A stretch of 64,000 nucleotides of DNA, from assembly GCA_902780505.1 (NCBI GenBank), contig CACZFN010000017.1:1-64000 (forward strand), given 5' to 3'. Under the pieces are notes generated by a model. The model worked only from the letters and a program-made list of their open reading frames with translations, was not told where the DNA came from and ran no database searches. Every line of letters starts with the position of its first letter. The stretch's first letter is position 1. The DNA comes from an uncultured Ruminococcus sp. (GTDB taxonomy: Bacteria; Bacillota; Clostridia; Oscillospirales; Ruminococcaceae). Shown piece by piece: positions 15,734 to 23,720 of the stretch. Made by a program: the position numbers and the translations under genes.

Positions 15734-15922
15734 CTATACGAGGATAATACCGTTGGCATCGCTCTTTTTGCAAAGGGCGACTATAAGCTCGATAAAAGCT
15801 ATAACAGCGGGGATAAAAGTCCAGCAGAACAGAAGATAGCATATACCTGCCCCTATCCTGCCGCAGTAGAATTTATGTGCACCGATCGCCCCTAAGAAAA
15901 AGCAGAGAAGGCAGTAAACCAC
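15734..15922 (-). CDS. TM2-domain membrane protein, possibly 5' truncated
   Basis: 62 residues with the TM2 signature: LLCFFLGAIGAHKFYCGRIGAGICYLLF, a second TM helix and a polar tail. TM2 proteins normally begin with several residues before this segment. Here only a GTG is available at 15922, almost on top of an AGAAGG sequence, and an in-frame stop lies four codons further upstream. The 5' end abuts a broken helix-turn-helix gene on the other strand, so the start was probably lost in a rearrangement. Function of the family is unknown. Confidence 0.6.
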   Translation of the reverse strand: MVYCLLCFFLGAIGAHKFYCGRIGAGICYLLFCWTFIPAVIAFIELIVALCKKSDANGIILV

Positions 15923-16020
15923 CTTCTGATGTTCTTATTGCACTTGCCGAGCTTTATCAGACAAATGTAGATTATATACTTGGTCTGACACAGGTCAAAA
16001 CATACTATAAAAAACTGTGA
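15919..16020 (+). pseudogene. C-terminal fragment of an XRE-family regulator
   Basis: The frame PPSDVLIALAELYQTNVDYI followed by LGLTQVKTYYKKL and a TGA matches the end of XRE/Cro-type repressors (typical form: LIxLAxxYxVSVDYLLGxT). No N-terminal helix-turn-helix precedes it; the upstream DNA is the TM2 gene on the other strand. A deletion or insertion has joined the two. Confidence 0.6.
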
Positions 16021-16049
16021 CCTCACTTGATATGTGAGGTCACTTTATT
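16017..16049. terminator. Bidirectional terminator
   Basis: Perfect 10-bp stem GTGACCTCAC/GTGAGGTCAC with a 7-nt loop and TTTATT after it. It serves the lipid kinase gene on the minus strand and the XRE fragment on the plus strand. Confidence 0.75.
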
Positions 16050-16974
16050 ATACTATAAGGTTTAGCTTTTCCCCTGTAAGGCGCATATTCACCTTACGTG
16101 TCATACCGAGAACTTCACCGTCGGTATGCGCCCACAGCGGGATATCGGATGTCATAGAAAAGCTTTGTGCCCTATCAAGGAAGATACCGCGCTTACCCTT
16201 ATGCATACCCTTATATGCAAGCGGGAGGACTTTTAAAAACGCAGGCTTTGATATACCGTTTCCGACACAGATATCAAGCTTACCGTCGCAAAAATCCGCA
16301 TCGGGGCAGAATTTAAAGCCGCCGCCTTCATAAGCGTGGTTCATAACGATAGCGCAAAGGCATTTTTTAAACACCCTTGTTTTACCGCCATAGGAAATAC
16401 GCACGCAGGCAGGCTTTGTGCCAAAGCACACTTTAAGTGCGCCGACAAGGTAAATAAGCTTGCCAAGGCCGAGTTTATTAAGCACAGGCTTCAGCTTTGA
16501 TCTGTCAGCAAAAGCGCAGGCAGCCGCCCCGAAGCCGATATCAGAGCTGATACTGAATTTTCGCTTTAATATACTGCCGTCCTCTTTATAAAAGGAAAGC
16601 TCACCGATATCGGCCCGGCGCCTTACCTCGCAGGACAGCAGTCGGGATACGATATCCTTCTTTTTACGCGGCAGTGACATATCACGCTCGGTATCATTGC
16701 CTGTACCGCAGGGGACAAAGCCGAAAAGGGTATTATCAAAATCCCGAATGCCGTTTAGCGCTTCATTGAGCGTTCCGTCGCCGCCTATCAGGGCGATCGC
16801 GGTAAGAGCGCCCGAAGAAGTAAGCTGCTCACAGATACTCTGCACTCCCCTGCTGTTTGAAGATGTATGAAGGGTATAATCACCGTAGTCATCAAACTGC
16901 GGCTTCAGCTTTTTCCAGAGTTTCCACGCCCTGCCCGAAGCGCCCGCAGGGTTTAAGACAACATGGATATGCAT
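16048..16974 (-). CDS. Diacylglycerol/lipid kinase family protein (DagK/YegS type)
   Basis: A 308-residue lipid kinase. The N-terminal catalytic domain has VVLNPAGASGRAWKLWKKL, the glycine-rich nucleotide loop IALIGGDGTLNEALNGI (GGDGT, about 63-67) and FVPCGTGNDTERDM; the C-terminal beta-sandwich contains the SDIGFGAAACAFADRSKLK and MNHAYEGGGFKFCPDADF blocks. It probably phosphorylates diacylglycerol or a related lipid at the inner membrane face. Of two in-frame ATGs, 16974 fits the AAAGGAG site better than 16980. It is the last gene of a dus - membrane protein - kinase unit. Confidence 0.87.
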   Translation of the reverse strand: MHIHVVLNPAGASGRAWKLWKKLKPQFDDYGDYTLHTSSNSRGVQSICEQLTSSGALTAIALIGGDGTLNEALNGIRDFDNTLFGFVPCGTGNDTERDMSLPRKKKDIVSRLLSCEVRRRADIGELSFYKEDGSILKRKFSISSDIGFGAAACAFADRSKLKPVLNKLGLGKLIYLVGALKVCFGTKPACVRISYGGKTRVFKKCLCAIVMNHAYEGGGFKFCPDADFCDGKLDICVGNGISKPAFLKVLPLAYKGMHKGKRGIFLDRAQSFSMTSDIPLWAHTDGEVLGMTRKVNMRLTGEKLNLIV

Positions 16975-17005
16975 ATGCATTCTCCTTTATCAAAAGACAA
17001 GTCAT

Positions 17006-17554
17006 TTATTTTTTATAGATGAACTTCTGTGCAAGGTCAGTATCGTCATAACCGAGTTTAAAGCAGAAAAAGCAGACTGTCGGTATAACAAGCGGCAGTG
17101 CACCTATACCGACAAGCTGTGATACTGAAAGAGTACGGGCATCAGCTGTTACGGCAAAAACGTTCACAAGGGGCGCGAACATAGAATTGATAAGCTTGAA
17201 GGCGGGGAAAAAATTACCGATAATGCCGTTTGCCGAAAGCAACAGAAAAATATAGCAGATATAAGTAGGCAGTGCCGCAAAGATACCGAGAAGTATGCCG
17301 AAGTTACGACAAGGTGAAAGCGTTTTAGCTTTTACGCCCTTTACTGCCGAATAGCCGAGCTTTAGTGAAAAATCCGCCATTATACAAACAGTAAGTATCA
17401 GGCAGATAAGCCCAAATATGAGGTGTGCCGCCTTGCCCATAGCAGAACTGACTACTGCATAGAATATAAATGTTATTATACAGAAAAGCTCACACTCCGC
17501 CCACTTTGCAAGTGCAAGGATCAGGGCTTTTTTCTTATCGTTATTATCATGCAT
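17006..17554 (-). CDS. Hypothetical multi-pass membrane protein
   Basis: 182 residues with about five hydrophobic helices (roughly 18-38, 43-65, 85-108, 120-140, 148-170) and a short Lys-rich N-terminus (MHDNNDKKKALI). I do not recognise a family. GGAGGGG stands 7 bp before the ATG. It begins 5 bp after the dus stop and ends 32 bp before the lipid kinase start, so it is co-transcribed with both. A membrane-lipid link through the kinase is possible but unproven. Confidence 0.6.
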   Translation of the reverse strand: MHDNNDKKKALILALAKWAECELFCIITFIFYAVVSSAMGKAAHLIFGLICLILTVCIMADFSLKLGYSAVKGVKAKTLSPCRNFGILLGIFAALPTYICYIFLLLSANGIIGNFFPAFKLINSMFAPLVNVFAVTADARTLSVSQLVGIGALPLVIPTVCFFCFKLGYDDTDLAQKFIYKK

Positions 17555-17558
17555 GGTA

Positions 17559-18527
17559 TTACCCCTCCGTTATAAGCTTTGCGGTTTCTTCGATATCGGC
17601 AAAGGTGAACAGCTTATCAGTCCTGCCGCGTATCTTAGCGCTGTTTTTCATGCCCTTTACATACCAGGCCACGTTTTTGCGCATTTCCTTTATCCCTTGT
17701 TCCTCGCCTTTAAGTGAACAGAGGAGCCTTGCGTGTTCAAGCATTACCTCAGCTTTTTTTGCATTTACAGGCTCAGGCAGAAGCGTGCCGTTTTCAAAGT
17801 ATTCCCGCACCTGTTCAAACACCCACGGTCTGCCGTAGCTTCCACGGCCTATCATTACAAGGTCACAGCCCGTTTGTTTATACATCTGCTCACATTCAAG
17901 CGGTGTCCTGACATCACCGTTACCGATAACGGGTATGCTTACATTTTCTTTCACCTGTTTTATAACTTCCCAGTCTGCGCTGCCCGAATACATCTGTGTC
18001 TTTGTACGCGCGTGGACAGCTATAGCGCTGACACCTGCTTTTTCAAGAGCTTTTGCCATTTCTACGGCATTTATACTGTTCTTATCCCACCCTGCACGTA
18101 TTTTAGCGGTAACGGGGCAGTCTGAATTTTCGACTACCGCTGCGGCTATCATTGCGGCGCGGGTGATATCCTTCATCAGTGCAGAGCCGCTGCCCGAATT
18201 AACTATCTTAGGCACAGGGCAGCCCATATTAATATCAACAACATCAGGCTTATACTGACACAGCATTTTAGCAGCCCTGCCCATAAACTCAGCATCCTCG
18301 CCGAACAGCTGCAGCGCAAGCGGGCGTTCCTGTGCAAGTATCTCACAAAGCTTGCCGGTCTTTTTATCGCCGTAGCATAGGCCTTTTGAGGATATCATCT
18401 CGCTTACAAGATAGCTTGCCCCGAAGCGCTTACACATAAGTCTGTATGCTGCGTCCGCCACAGATGCCATAGGGGCGAGTGCGGCGGTCTTTTCAATTTT
18501 TATATTTCCTATATTGATATATTCCAT
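17559..18527 (-). CDS. dusB: tRNA-dihydrouridine synthase
   Basis: A 322-residue flavoenzyme that reduces uridine in tRNA D-loops. The TIM-barrel FMN domain shows ALAPMASVADAAYRLMCKRFGA, PLALQLFG, VDINMGCPVPKIVNSGSGSALM (active-site Cys in MGCPVPK), VTAKIRAGWD, AIAVHARTKTQMYSG, VIGNGDV and IGRGSYGRPWVF; the C-terminal RNA-binding helices follow. These match the DusB/Firmicute Dus group. The ATG at 18527 has an AAGG site; a GTG two codons earlier is possible. Confidence 0.92.
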   Translation of the reverse strand: MEYINIGNIKIEKTAALAPMASVADAAYRLMCKRFGASYLVSEMISSKGLCYGDKKTGKLCEILAQERPLALQLFGEDAEFMGRAAKMLCQYKPDVVDINMGCPVPKIVNSGSGSALMKDITRAAMIAAAVVENSDCPVTAKIRAGWDKNSINAVEMAKALEKAGVSAIAVHARTKTQMYSGSADWEVIKQVKENVSIPVIGNGDVRTPLECEQMYKQTGCDLVMIGRGSYGRPWVFEQVREYFENGTLLPEPVNAKKAEVMLEHARLLCSLKGEEQGIKEMRKNVAWYVKGMKNSAKIRGRTDKLFTFADIEETAKLITEG

Positions 18528-18575
18528 AAACACCTTATTACAAATATACGGCGGAAAGCCCGCCGTACATATTCA

Positions 18576-20117
18576 TCAGTTTTTCATAGCCTGTGCTACC
18601 CTGTCAAATTCTTCTTCTATTTCCTTATCGGGTTTACCGGTGACAAGTGAAACGACGATTATCGTAACAAGTGAGCATACAAATGCGGGAAGAAGCTCAT
18701 AGATAGCAAATGCACCGCCGAGTTTTGATATTGCGAACTTCCAGATAAACACCATCGCACCGCCGGCTATCATACCTGCTATTGCGCCGTACTTATTTGT
18801 CCTTTTCCAGAAAAGTGATGTGAGCATAAGCGGCCCGAACGCTGCACCGAAGCCTGCCCACGCGAATGATACTACTCTGAATACCGAGCTGTTCTGATCC
18901 CACGCAAGTATGACGCCGAGTACAGCTATCACAACAAGAACAGCCCTTGCTATGATAAGTGAAACCTTCTGCGAGATCTTTATACCGAGCACGCCCTTGA
19001 CAAGATTCTCGGACATACTTGAAGAAGCCGCAAGAAGCTGAGAGTCAGCCGTTGACATAGTGCAGGCAAGTATACCTGCAAATATAAGGCCTGCAAAGAG
19101 TGCCATAACAACGCTGTGTTCACTCATATGGTTTGCCATTTCAAGCACTATCCTTTCGGAATCAGAGCTTGTGGTAAGGGCTTTAAGCGTACCGTCTGCT
19201 GTCAGCTTATTACCGATTATACCGATAAACACAGCCACGCCCATTGCTATTACCACCCACACGGAAGCTATACGGCGTGATGTTTTTACCTGTTCTTTAT
19301 TGCCTATTGCCATAAACCTCAGAAGAATATGCGGCATACCAAAATATCCGAGTCCCCATGCGAGTGTAGACACAATATTCAAAAACCCGAAGGAAACATG
19401 CTCACCATCTGCGGTAACTGTAGAAGTAAGCGCTATATAGTCAGCTGTCTGTTTTGCGTTATCAATAACAGCATCAATACCGCCTGCGGAATTCACACCG
19501 AACACAACGAGTATTACAAGTGCGGAAGTCATTACAACAGACTGGATAAGGTCTGTAAAACTTGCAGCAAGAAAGCCGCCAAGGCTTGTATAGCTTACAA
19601 TTATTACCGCTGAGATCATCATTGCAGTATGGTAATCCCACCCGAAAAGCGAATTAAAAAGCTTACCGCACGCTGAAAAGCCTGACGCTGTATACGGCAC
19701 AAAGAACACAAGGATAACTATTGCAGAAATTGCCATAAGTATGTGTTTTGAATCCCTGTAGCGATTTGAGAAGAAATCGGGGATAGTTATAGCATTACCG
19801 CACTCCTGCGAATACACTCTTAACCTTTTTGCGACAAAAAGCCAGTTAAGATACGTACCTACAGCAAGGCCGATAGCCGTCCATCCGACCTCTGCTGTAC
19901 CACAAAGGTATGCAAGTCCCGGCAAACCCATAAGCAGGTAGCTGCTCATATCAGAAGCTTCCGCACTCATAGCCGAAACAAGCGGGCCAAGCTTTCTGCC
20001 GCCGAGGTAAAAATCACTTACGTCCTTATTCTTTCTTGAATAGATTATACCAATGACTATCATCATAAGCATATAGCCTATGATAGTTATCATGATACAA
20101 ACAGTCGAACCACTCAC
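18576..20117 (-). CDS. putP: Sodium/proline symporter
   Basis: An SSS-family transporter of about 513 residues with 13 predicted TM helices. The N-terminal region has the PutP marker SDFYLGGRKLGPLVSAMSAEASDMSSYLLMGLPG; AASFTDLIQSVVM, IIFAGILACTMSTADSQLLAASS-like and FGAAFGPLMLTSLFWKRTNKYGA segments follow. It imports proline with Na+. The frame is open up to 20192, but the promoter lies at 20151-20179, so translation must begin inside: GTG at 20117, 12 bp after AAAGGA, is my choice; ATG at 20093 is the alternative. Confidence 0.9.
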   Translation of the reverse strand: MSGSTVCIMITIIGYMLMMIVIGIIYSRKNKDVSDFYLGGRKLGPLVSAMSAEASDMSSYLLMGLPGLAYLCGTAEVGWTAIGLAVGTYLNWLFVAKRLRVYSQECGNAITIPDFFSNRYRDSKHILMAISAIVILVFFVPYTASGFSACGKLFNSLFGWDYHTAMMISAVIIVSYTSLGGFLAASFTDLIQSVVMTSALVILVVFGVNSAGGIDAVIDNAKQTADYIALTSTVTADGEHVSFGFLNIVSTLAWGLGYFGMPHILLRFMAIGNKEQVKTSRRIASVWVVIAMGVAVFIGIIGNKLTADGTLKALTTSSDSERIVLEMANHMSEHSVVMALFAGLIFAGILACTMSTADSQLLAASSSMSENLVKGVLGIKISQKVSLIIARAVLVVIAVLGVILAWDQNSSVFRVVSFAWAGFGAAFGPLMLTSLFWKRTNKYGAIAGMIAGGAMVFIWKFAISKLGGAFAIYELLPAFVCSLVTIIVVSLVTGKPDKEIEEEFDRVAQAMKN

Positions 20118-20150
20118 CTGAATGTCACATCCTTTAACAAAATACACTTT

Positions 20151-20179
20151 ATTATAGCACATATTCACGGCATTTGCAA
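20151..20179 (-). promoter_or_regulatory. putP promoter
   Basis: Minus-strand TTGCAA (20179-20174), 17 bp, TATAAT (20156-20151). Its position rules out the longest open-frame start of putP. Confidence 0.7.
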
Positions 20180-20229
20180 GGGGAATAGACAAACTAAAAG
20201 CAATTTTTTTGAATTTTTTTAAAAAAGGC

Positions 20230-20258
20230 TTGACAATCAGAAATTAATGGTGTATAAT
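20230..20258 (+). promoter_or_regulatory. tRNA-Pro promoter
   Basis: Perfect consensus TTGACA (20230-20235), 17 bp, TATAAT (20253-20258), 11 bp before the tRNA 5' end. Confidence 0.88.
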
Positions 20259-20269
20259 AGTATAGCAAT

Positions 20270-20345
20270 CGGGGTGTGGCGCAGATGGTAGCGCGCTACC
20301 TTGGGGTGGTAGAGGCCGTGGGTTCAAGTCCCGTCACTCCGACCA
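20270..20345 (+). tRNA. tRNA-Pro (anticodon GGG)
   Basis: A complete 76-nt tRNA with acceptor CGGGGTG/CACTCCG, anticodon stem CTACC/GGTAG with loop TTGGGGT (anticodon GGG), T-arm GTGGGTTCAAGTCCC and an encoded CCA. Its 3' part is the integration target of the elements to the right: copies of it recur at 30758 and 45615. Confidence 0.95.
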
Positions 20346-20358
20346 GCAGAAAAGTCCG
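20301..20358. repeat. Attachment site (attL) in tRNA-Pro
   Basis: 58 bp from the anticodon loop through the CCA and 13 further bases are identical to 30758-30815, and 27 bp of it (TTCAAGTCC...CAGCAG) recur at 45615-45641. Because the tRNA is intact here, this is the tRNA-side junction of the array. Confidence 0.88.
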
Positions 20359-20397
20359 CAGATGGCGTAGATACGCTGCTTGCGGACTTTTGCTTTT
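20350..20397 (+). terminator. Terminator after tRNA-Pro
   Basis: AAAAGTCCGCA (20350-20360) / TGCGGACTTTT (20381-20391) with an inner stem, then TGCTTTTG. Equivalent hairpins with a different stem follow the two partial tRNA copies, so each element supplies its own terminator. Confidence 0.75.
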
Positions 20398-20434
20398 GTT
20401 TGGCCTTTGCGTGGTCTTTGCCAAAAACGGGCTC

Positions 20435-20455
20435 AGGACACTATGAGGACACTAT
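20435..20455. repeat. Arm-type direct repeats, element 1 left end
   Basis: AGGACACTAT at 20435-20444 and 20446-20455, period 11. A matching pair lies at the other end (30610-30630). Confidence 0.55.
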
Positions 20456-20468
20456 CCTGAAAATAGAG

Positions 20469-20503
20469 ATCGGGCAGGGGAATGACCCTCTGCCCGATTT
20501 TTT
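20469..20503 (+). terminator. Terminator between tRNA-Pro and the integrase 3' end
   Basis: ATCGGGCAG (20469-20477) / CTGCCCGAT (20490-20498) followed by six T on the plus strand; it touches the stop of the converging integrase gene. Confidence 0.7.
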
Positions 20504-21728
20504 ATGCTATTGAGATTTCTTTTTCTCTGTCCGGCTCTAACATATTGGTGAGTACGTTGACCGCTTCCTTGTCAGCTTCGCTCAGGTAGTGCAGATATTT
20601 CTGCGTAGTCTCCAGTTCCGAGTGTCCAAGCCGCTGCTGTACCTGCCTGATGTTGATACCGCCATACAAGAGCAGCGTTGCTGAGGTGTGCCTGAGTGAG
20701 TGCAGTTTCCTATGCTTTAACCCATGCTTTTTGAGAAACTTGTCAAACTGCTTGGTCGGTGTCTGCGGATTCATTATCTCTCCGTTCCATTGGGTGAACA
20801 GCCATTCATCTCCTGCCCATTTTGAGCCAAGCATTCTTCTCTCTCGCTCACGCTGGGCTTTCAGCATTTTCACAAGCTCGATGCAATGTTCGTTGATTGT
20901 CACCGTTCTGACTTCATAGTCCTTCGGCGGCTTTATCTGTATCGGCTGACCGCTTATCTTTATGGCGGCTCTTGAAATCGTCAGCTTGCAGGCATCATAA
21001 TCAAAGTCGCTGAATTTGAGTGCGGCGAGCTCACCTCTCCTTGCACCTGTAATTATTGCAAGCTGTATAAAGGTCTGAAATTGTAAGTCTTCTTTGGTCA
21101 GACATCTTAGCATCTCAGCCGCCTCGTCTTTGGTGAATATTTCAATGCGAGGATTGACCACTCTCGGTATTGTGAGCTTTTCTGCTTTCGCCGGGTTTGC
21201 AGATATTATCTCCAGCTTGTGTGCGAGCTTGAATATCGACTGCACCACAGTTAGGTACCGGCGCACTGTGCTTGGCGAGAGCTTGTCTGTATCATTTGTT
21301 GGTGAGCTGTGTTCAGGCTTAAGCTCAGTCAGATATTTTATGAAGTTCTGTATATGCAGGGGCTTTATGTCCTGCATTTTCTTGTTGCCAAAGTAAGGGA
21401 TAATGTGATTGGCGATTATCTTTTTGTAAAAGTGCAGCGTGGTCGGCGATATCCTGACCTCTATTGTTTCAAGGTACTGCGGTATGAAGTCTTTTAATTT
21501 GATTTTATTGCTTACCGCTTGCTCACCATTGTTGCACCTTTCTTCAAACAACACCACTTGCTTTTGAAGCTCCCGCTCAATCTGCTTTTGGCTCATTCCC
21601 TTTTCGGGAATCCAAGTCATAAAGAACGGTTTTAGTCTTTTCCCTTTTTCGTCATACCCTCTGCTCACCCTTATGCGGTATGATATTATCTCGCCTTTTT
21701 TGTTTGTTCTCGGATCTATATATGCCAT
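20502..21728 (-). CDS. Tyrosine integrase of element 1
   Basis: A 408-residue recombinase: an N-terminal Arm DNA-binding domain (MAYIDPRTNKKGEIISYRIR), a SAM-like core-binding domain (about 75-175) and a catalytic domain with Arg in ITGARRGELAAL, LHSLRHTSATLLLYG, GHS, and Tyr in TTQKYLHYL. The start at 21728 is fixed by AAGGAGG 9 bp upstream; upstream codons to 21812 are not translated in my view. It is similar in layout to the element 2 integrase, and the gene converges on tRNA-Pro, so it is the enzyme that inserted element 1. Confidence 0.93.
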   Translation of the reverse strand: MAYIDPRTNKKGEIISYRIRVSRGYDEKGKRLKPFFMTWIPEKGMSQKQIERELQKQVVLFEERCNNGEQAVSNKIKLKDFIPQYLETIEVRISPTTLHFYKKIIANHIIPYFGNKKMQDIKPLHIQNFIKYLTELKPEHSSPTNDTDKLSPSTVRRYLTVVQSIFKLAHKLEIISANPAKAEKLTIPRVVNPRIEIFTKDEAAEMLRCLTKEDLQFQTFIQLAIITGARRGELAALKFSDFDYDACKLTISRAAIKISGQPIQIKPPKDYEVRTVTINEHCIELVKMLKAQRERERRMLGSKWAGDEWLFTQWNGEIMNPQTPTKQFDKFLKKHGLKHRKLHSLRHTSATLLLYGGINIRQVQQRLGHSELETTQKYLHYLSEADKEAVNVLTNMLEPDREKEISIA

Positions 21729-21821
21729 ATGTTTCACCTCCTTGAAAGGACAGGATACCACACTTCTTCTGCAATATCCAGCCCTTTTTAGAATTGTTAT
21801 CAAACGCAACACAGAAAAGTA

Positions 21822-22001
21822 TCACACTGTGCTGCTTAAAAATCTTAGAAGATTATCCTTGTTGATAAGATACTTTTTGCCTGCCTTAACAGTAGGCAGT
21901 TCGCCAGACCTGCATAGCTGTCTTACTCTGTATTCAGTCAGACCGTCAACCAAAGCGGCGGCTTCCTTTATTGTCAGCATAGTTATTTTTGTTTCTGTCA
22001 T
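21822..22001 (-). CDS. Excisionase-like protein, 59 aa
   Basis: A short gene: MTETKITMLTIKEAAALVDG, then LTEYRVRQLCRSGELPTVKA, then GKKYLINKDNLLRFLSSTV. This is the excisionase/MerR-type winged helix of Firmicute integrative elements (helix TIKEAAALV, recognition helix LTEYRVRQLCRSGELP, wing KAGKKYLI). It lies 93 bp upstream of the integrase and just downstream of the relaxase on the same strand. It should favour excision from tRNA-Pro. Confidence 0.82.
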   Translation of the reverse strand: MTETKITMLTIKEAAALVDGLTEYRVRQLCRSGELPTVKAGKKYLINKDNLLRFLSSTV

Positions 22002-22013
22002 TTTATCATCCCC

Positions 22014-23270
22014 CTACATTTTCATTCCCAGTTCTTCCTTGTGCCTGTTCTCCTTAGCAAGTTGTTTCCTCTCCGAAGCCGGATAATATTCATCATCAGG
22101 CTCGTCCTCTGTCATCTCAGCCAAAGCCCCAAGCCCATAAGCAATATCGCCAAGCCTGCCTGCGAAGCTATAATTACTTTCCAAAGTCTTATGGTCAGCT
22201 TGTGCCTGAATTCTTCGAGCTGTTTCATCTGCGTAGAGTATTGCTCGTTCAGTCTCCCAGCCTGTGAGGTCAGTTTCTGCAATACATTCTTCTGCTCCGA
22301 GAGCGTCTGCCGATAATTTTCCTCTATCCGGTTCAGCAGATAGTTCATATCGTCCCTCTGCAACAGCTCGTCCTGAAATGATAGTATTTCCAGTTGCGTA
22401 TCCGCTGTCTGCTTGCTTAGTGCTATCAATGCTTTCCAGTTGCTGTCGAACACAAGCGTTGCCCGACTTGTGTCTAATGCTTTCTCTGCGCTCTCTTGTG
22501 AGGCACGCCTCATTTCTTCTAATCTCGAATTCACGCTGCATCTTCTCCTTTCTGTATCTGTCCTCGTGCAGGCGATTGTCTCTGCACTTCATTCCGTTCG
22601 GACAGGTGTAGGTTATATACTTTCTCTGTTCCTCCCACTTGACCGAGTAGCCTTTGTCTTTCATCAGCCTGCAAAAATGCTCTCTGCTTTTAGCCTGCCG
22701 CATAGCAAGGTCAATGGTGTTCATCAAGTCCATTTTCCAGCTCTGCCCTTTCATAGCAGTTCTATACTCACCAGTTGTTATTCCGTTTGAGCGTTTTTCC
22801 ATAGCGTCTCTGCCGAGCGTTTCAACACCATACTTCAAACATATCTCGTCAGATAATTCACGCAAATCTCTGAGAGTAAATCTGTTTGAATGATACTTGT
22901 GCCCGTCCTCAAAGCTTACAGAATTGAAAACGATATGCGAGTGAATATGATCGGCATCGGTGTGCGTTGCGACCACACACTCAAAGCCTTTGAAAGCACT
23001 CTCCGAAAACTCGACAGCAATCCGATGTGCAAGCTCAGGCGAGATGTAATACCCTTTCGGGTGCGACTGCACAAAGTGATAATACTGTATGCCGCCGGTT
23101 TTTTTGTAGAGATTTTTAGTGTTGCGAAACTCATCATAGGCAGTCGGCAAGGTGCAGTTAAGGGCTGTCACCCACCTGCCGCTTTCGGTCTTGTCATCAC
23201 GGCATATATATTCAAGCGTTGCCTTGCCGCCACCACCGCCTTTGGTGGAAATTGCAGTTACAGTAGCCAT
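22014..23270 (-). CDS. Relaxase (MobA-like, MOBP type)
   Basis: A 418-residue mobilization nuclease. The N-terminal relaxase domain shows a candidate catalytic Tyr in ATLEYICRDD (about 20), LYKKTGGIQYYHFVQSHPKGY and the metal-binding triad in THTDADHIHSHIVFNSV (about 102-118). The C-terminal half is charged and Gln/Glu-rich without clear domains. It would nick oriT and pilot the strand into a recipient using a helper's secretion channel. The ATG follows the MobC-like stop directly (TGAATG). A second gene is nested in another frame of its 3' half. Confidence 0.9.
   Translation of the reverse strand: MATVTAISTKGGGGGKATLEYICRDDKTESGRWVTALNCTLPTAYDEFRNTKNLYKKTGGIQYYHFVQSHPKGYYISPELAHRIAVEFSESAFKGFECVVATHTDADHIHSHIVFNSVSFEDGHKYHSNRFTLRDLRELSDEICLKYGVETLGRDAMEKRSNGITTGEYRTAMKGQSWKMDLMNTIDLAMRQAKSREHFCRLMKDKGYSVKWEEQRKYITYTCPNGMKCRDNRLHEDRYRKEKMQREFEIRRNEACLTRERRESIRHKSGNACVRQQLESIDSTKQADSGYATGNTIISGRAVAEGRYELSAEPDRGKLSADALGAEECIAETDLTGWETERAILYADETARRIQAQADHKTLESNYSFAGRLGDIAYGLGALAEMTEDEPDDEYYPASERKQLAKENRHKEELGMKM
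22112..22534 (-). CDS. Nested mobilization-protein candidate overlapping the relaxase gene
   Basis: A 140-residue frame lying wholly inside the relaxase gene, same strand, different frame. The product is well ordered: a long heptad-rich coiled coil (about 1-115, MNSRLEEMRRASQESAEKAL onward) and one C-terminal TM helix (VIIASQAGLAILLMGLGLWL). That matches the layout of small Mob proteins such as MbeB/MbeD, which overlap mbeA in ColE1. An ATG is present; the ribosome site is only moderate. Real status depends on codon-level conservation in relatives. Confidence 0.55.
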   Translation of the reverse strand: MNSRLEEMRRASQESAEKALDTSRATLVFDSNWKALIALSKQTADTQLEILSFQDELLQRDDMNYLLNRIEENYRQTLSEQKNVLQKLTSQAGRLNEQYSTQMKQLEEFRHKLTIRLWKVIIASQAGLAILLMGLGLWLR

Positions 23271-23582
23271 TCACTTCACCTCCTGAAGCGCTTTGGCGAG
23301 CAGAGCAGTTGCATTCATATATTCATCAAGCAAAGGCTTCAGGTCAACAGCTTTTATCTTACCCTCATGGGCGAGTCGGGTAAGCTGGTTGAGGTTGTTG
23401 CCGATTGCTTTTTGCTGCCTGACAACATCAGCAAGCCCCTCTGCTACAATTATCTTCCTGCCAAGTGCTGTTTTAAGAATGAATTCATTGAGCTTTAGTC
23501 CATATTTCTCAGCCCGACTATGCACACGATTGTACTCATCTTCTGTGCATCTGATAGATATCGTTTTATTTCTCTTTCTCAT
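23271..23582 (-). CDS. MobC-like relaxosome accessory protein
   Basis: 103 residues with an N-terminal ribbon-helix-helix (NKTISIRCTEDEYNRVHSRA, then EKYGLKLNEFILKTALG) and the MobC signature AIGNNLNQLTRLAHEGKI, followed by a helical tail. MobC proteins bind oriT and help the relaxase open the strands. AAGGAGG stands 6 bp before the ATG at 23582; the upstream codons to 23639 include an unlikely leader and are excluded. Confidence 0.87.
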   Translation of the reverse strand: MRKRNKTISIRCTEDEYNRVHSRAEKYGLKLNEFILKTALGRKIIVAEGLADVVRQQKAIGNNLNQLTRLAHEGKIKAVDLKPLLDEYMNATALLAKALQEVK

Positions 23583-23720
23583 CACATTCCTCCTTTTTCT
23601 CTTTGCGAATATATGGGGTGTGGGGCTTAGCCCCGCCAAGCAGGCGGGTGGCGGAATGCCACCTGCTATGCTTGCTCTCCAAAATCACCCACGCTGTGAG
23701 CCCTAAAACTGACTGCCTTT
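23583..23720. other. Candidate oriT of element 1
   Basis: Directly upstream of the mob operon, with clustered inverted repeats CCGCC/GGCGG (around 23634-23650) and GTGGC/GCCAC in a GC-rich block unlike its flanks. Position and repeats fit a mobilization origin; the nick site cannot be read directly. Confidence 0.4.
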
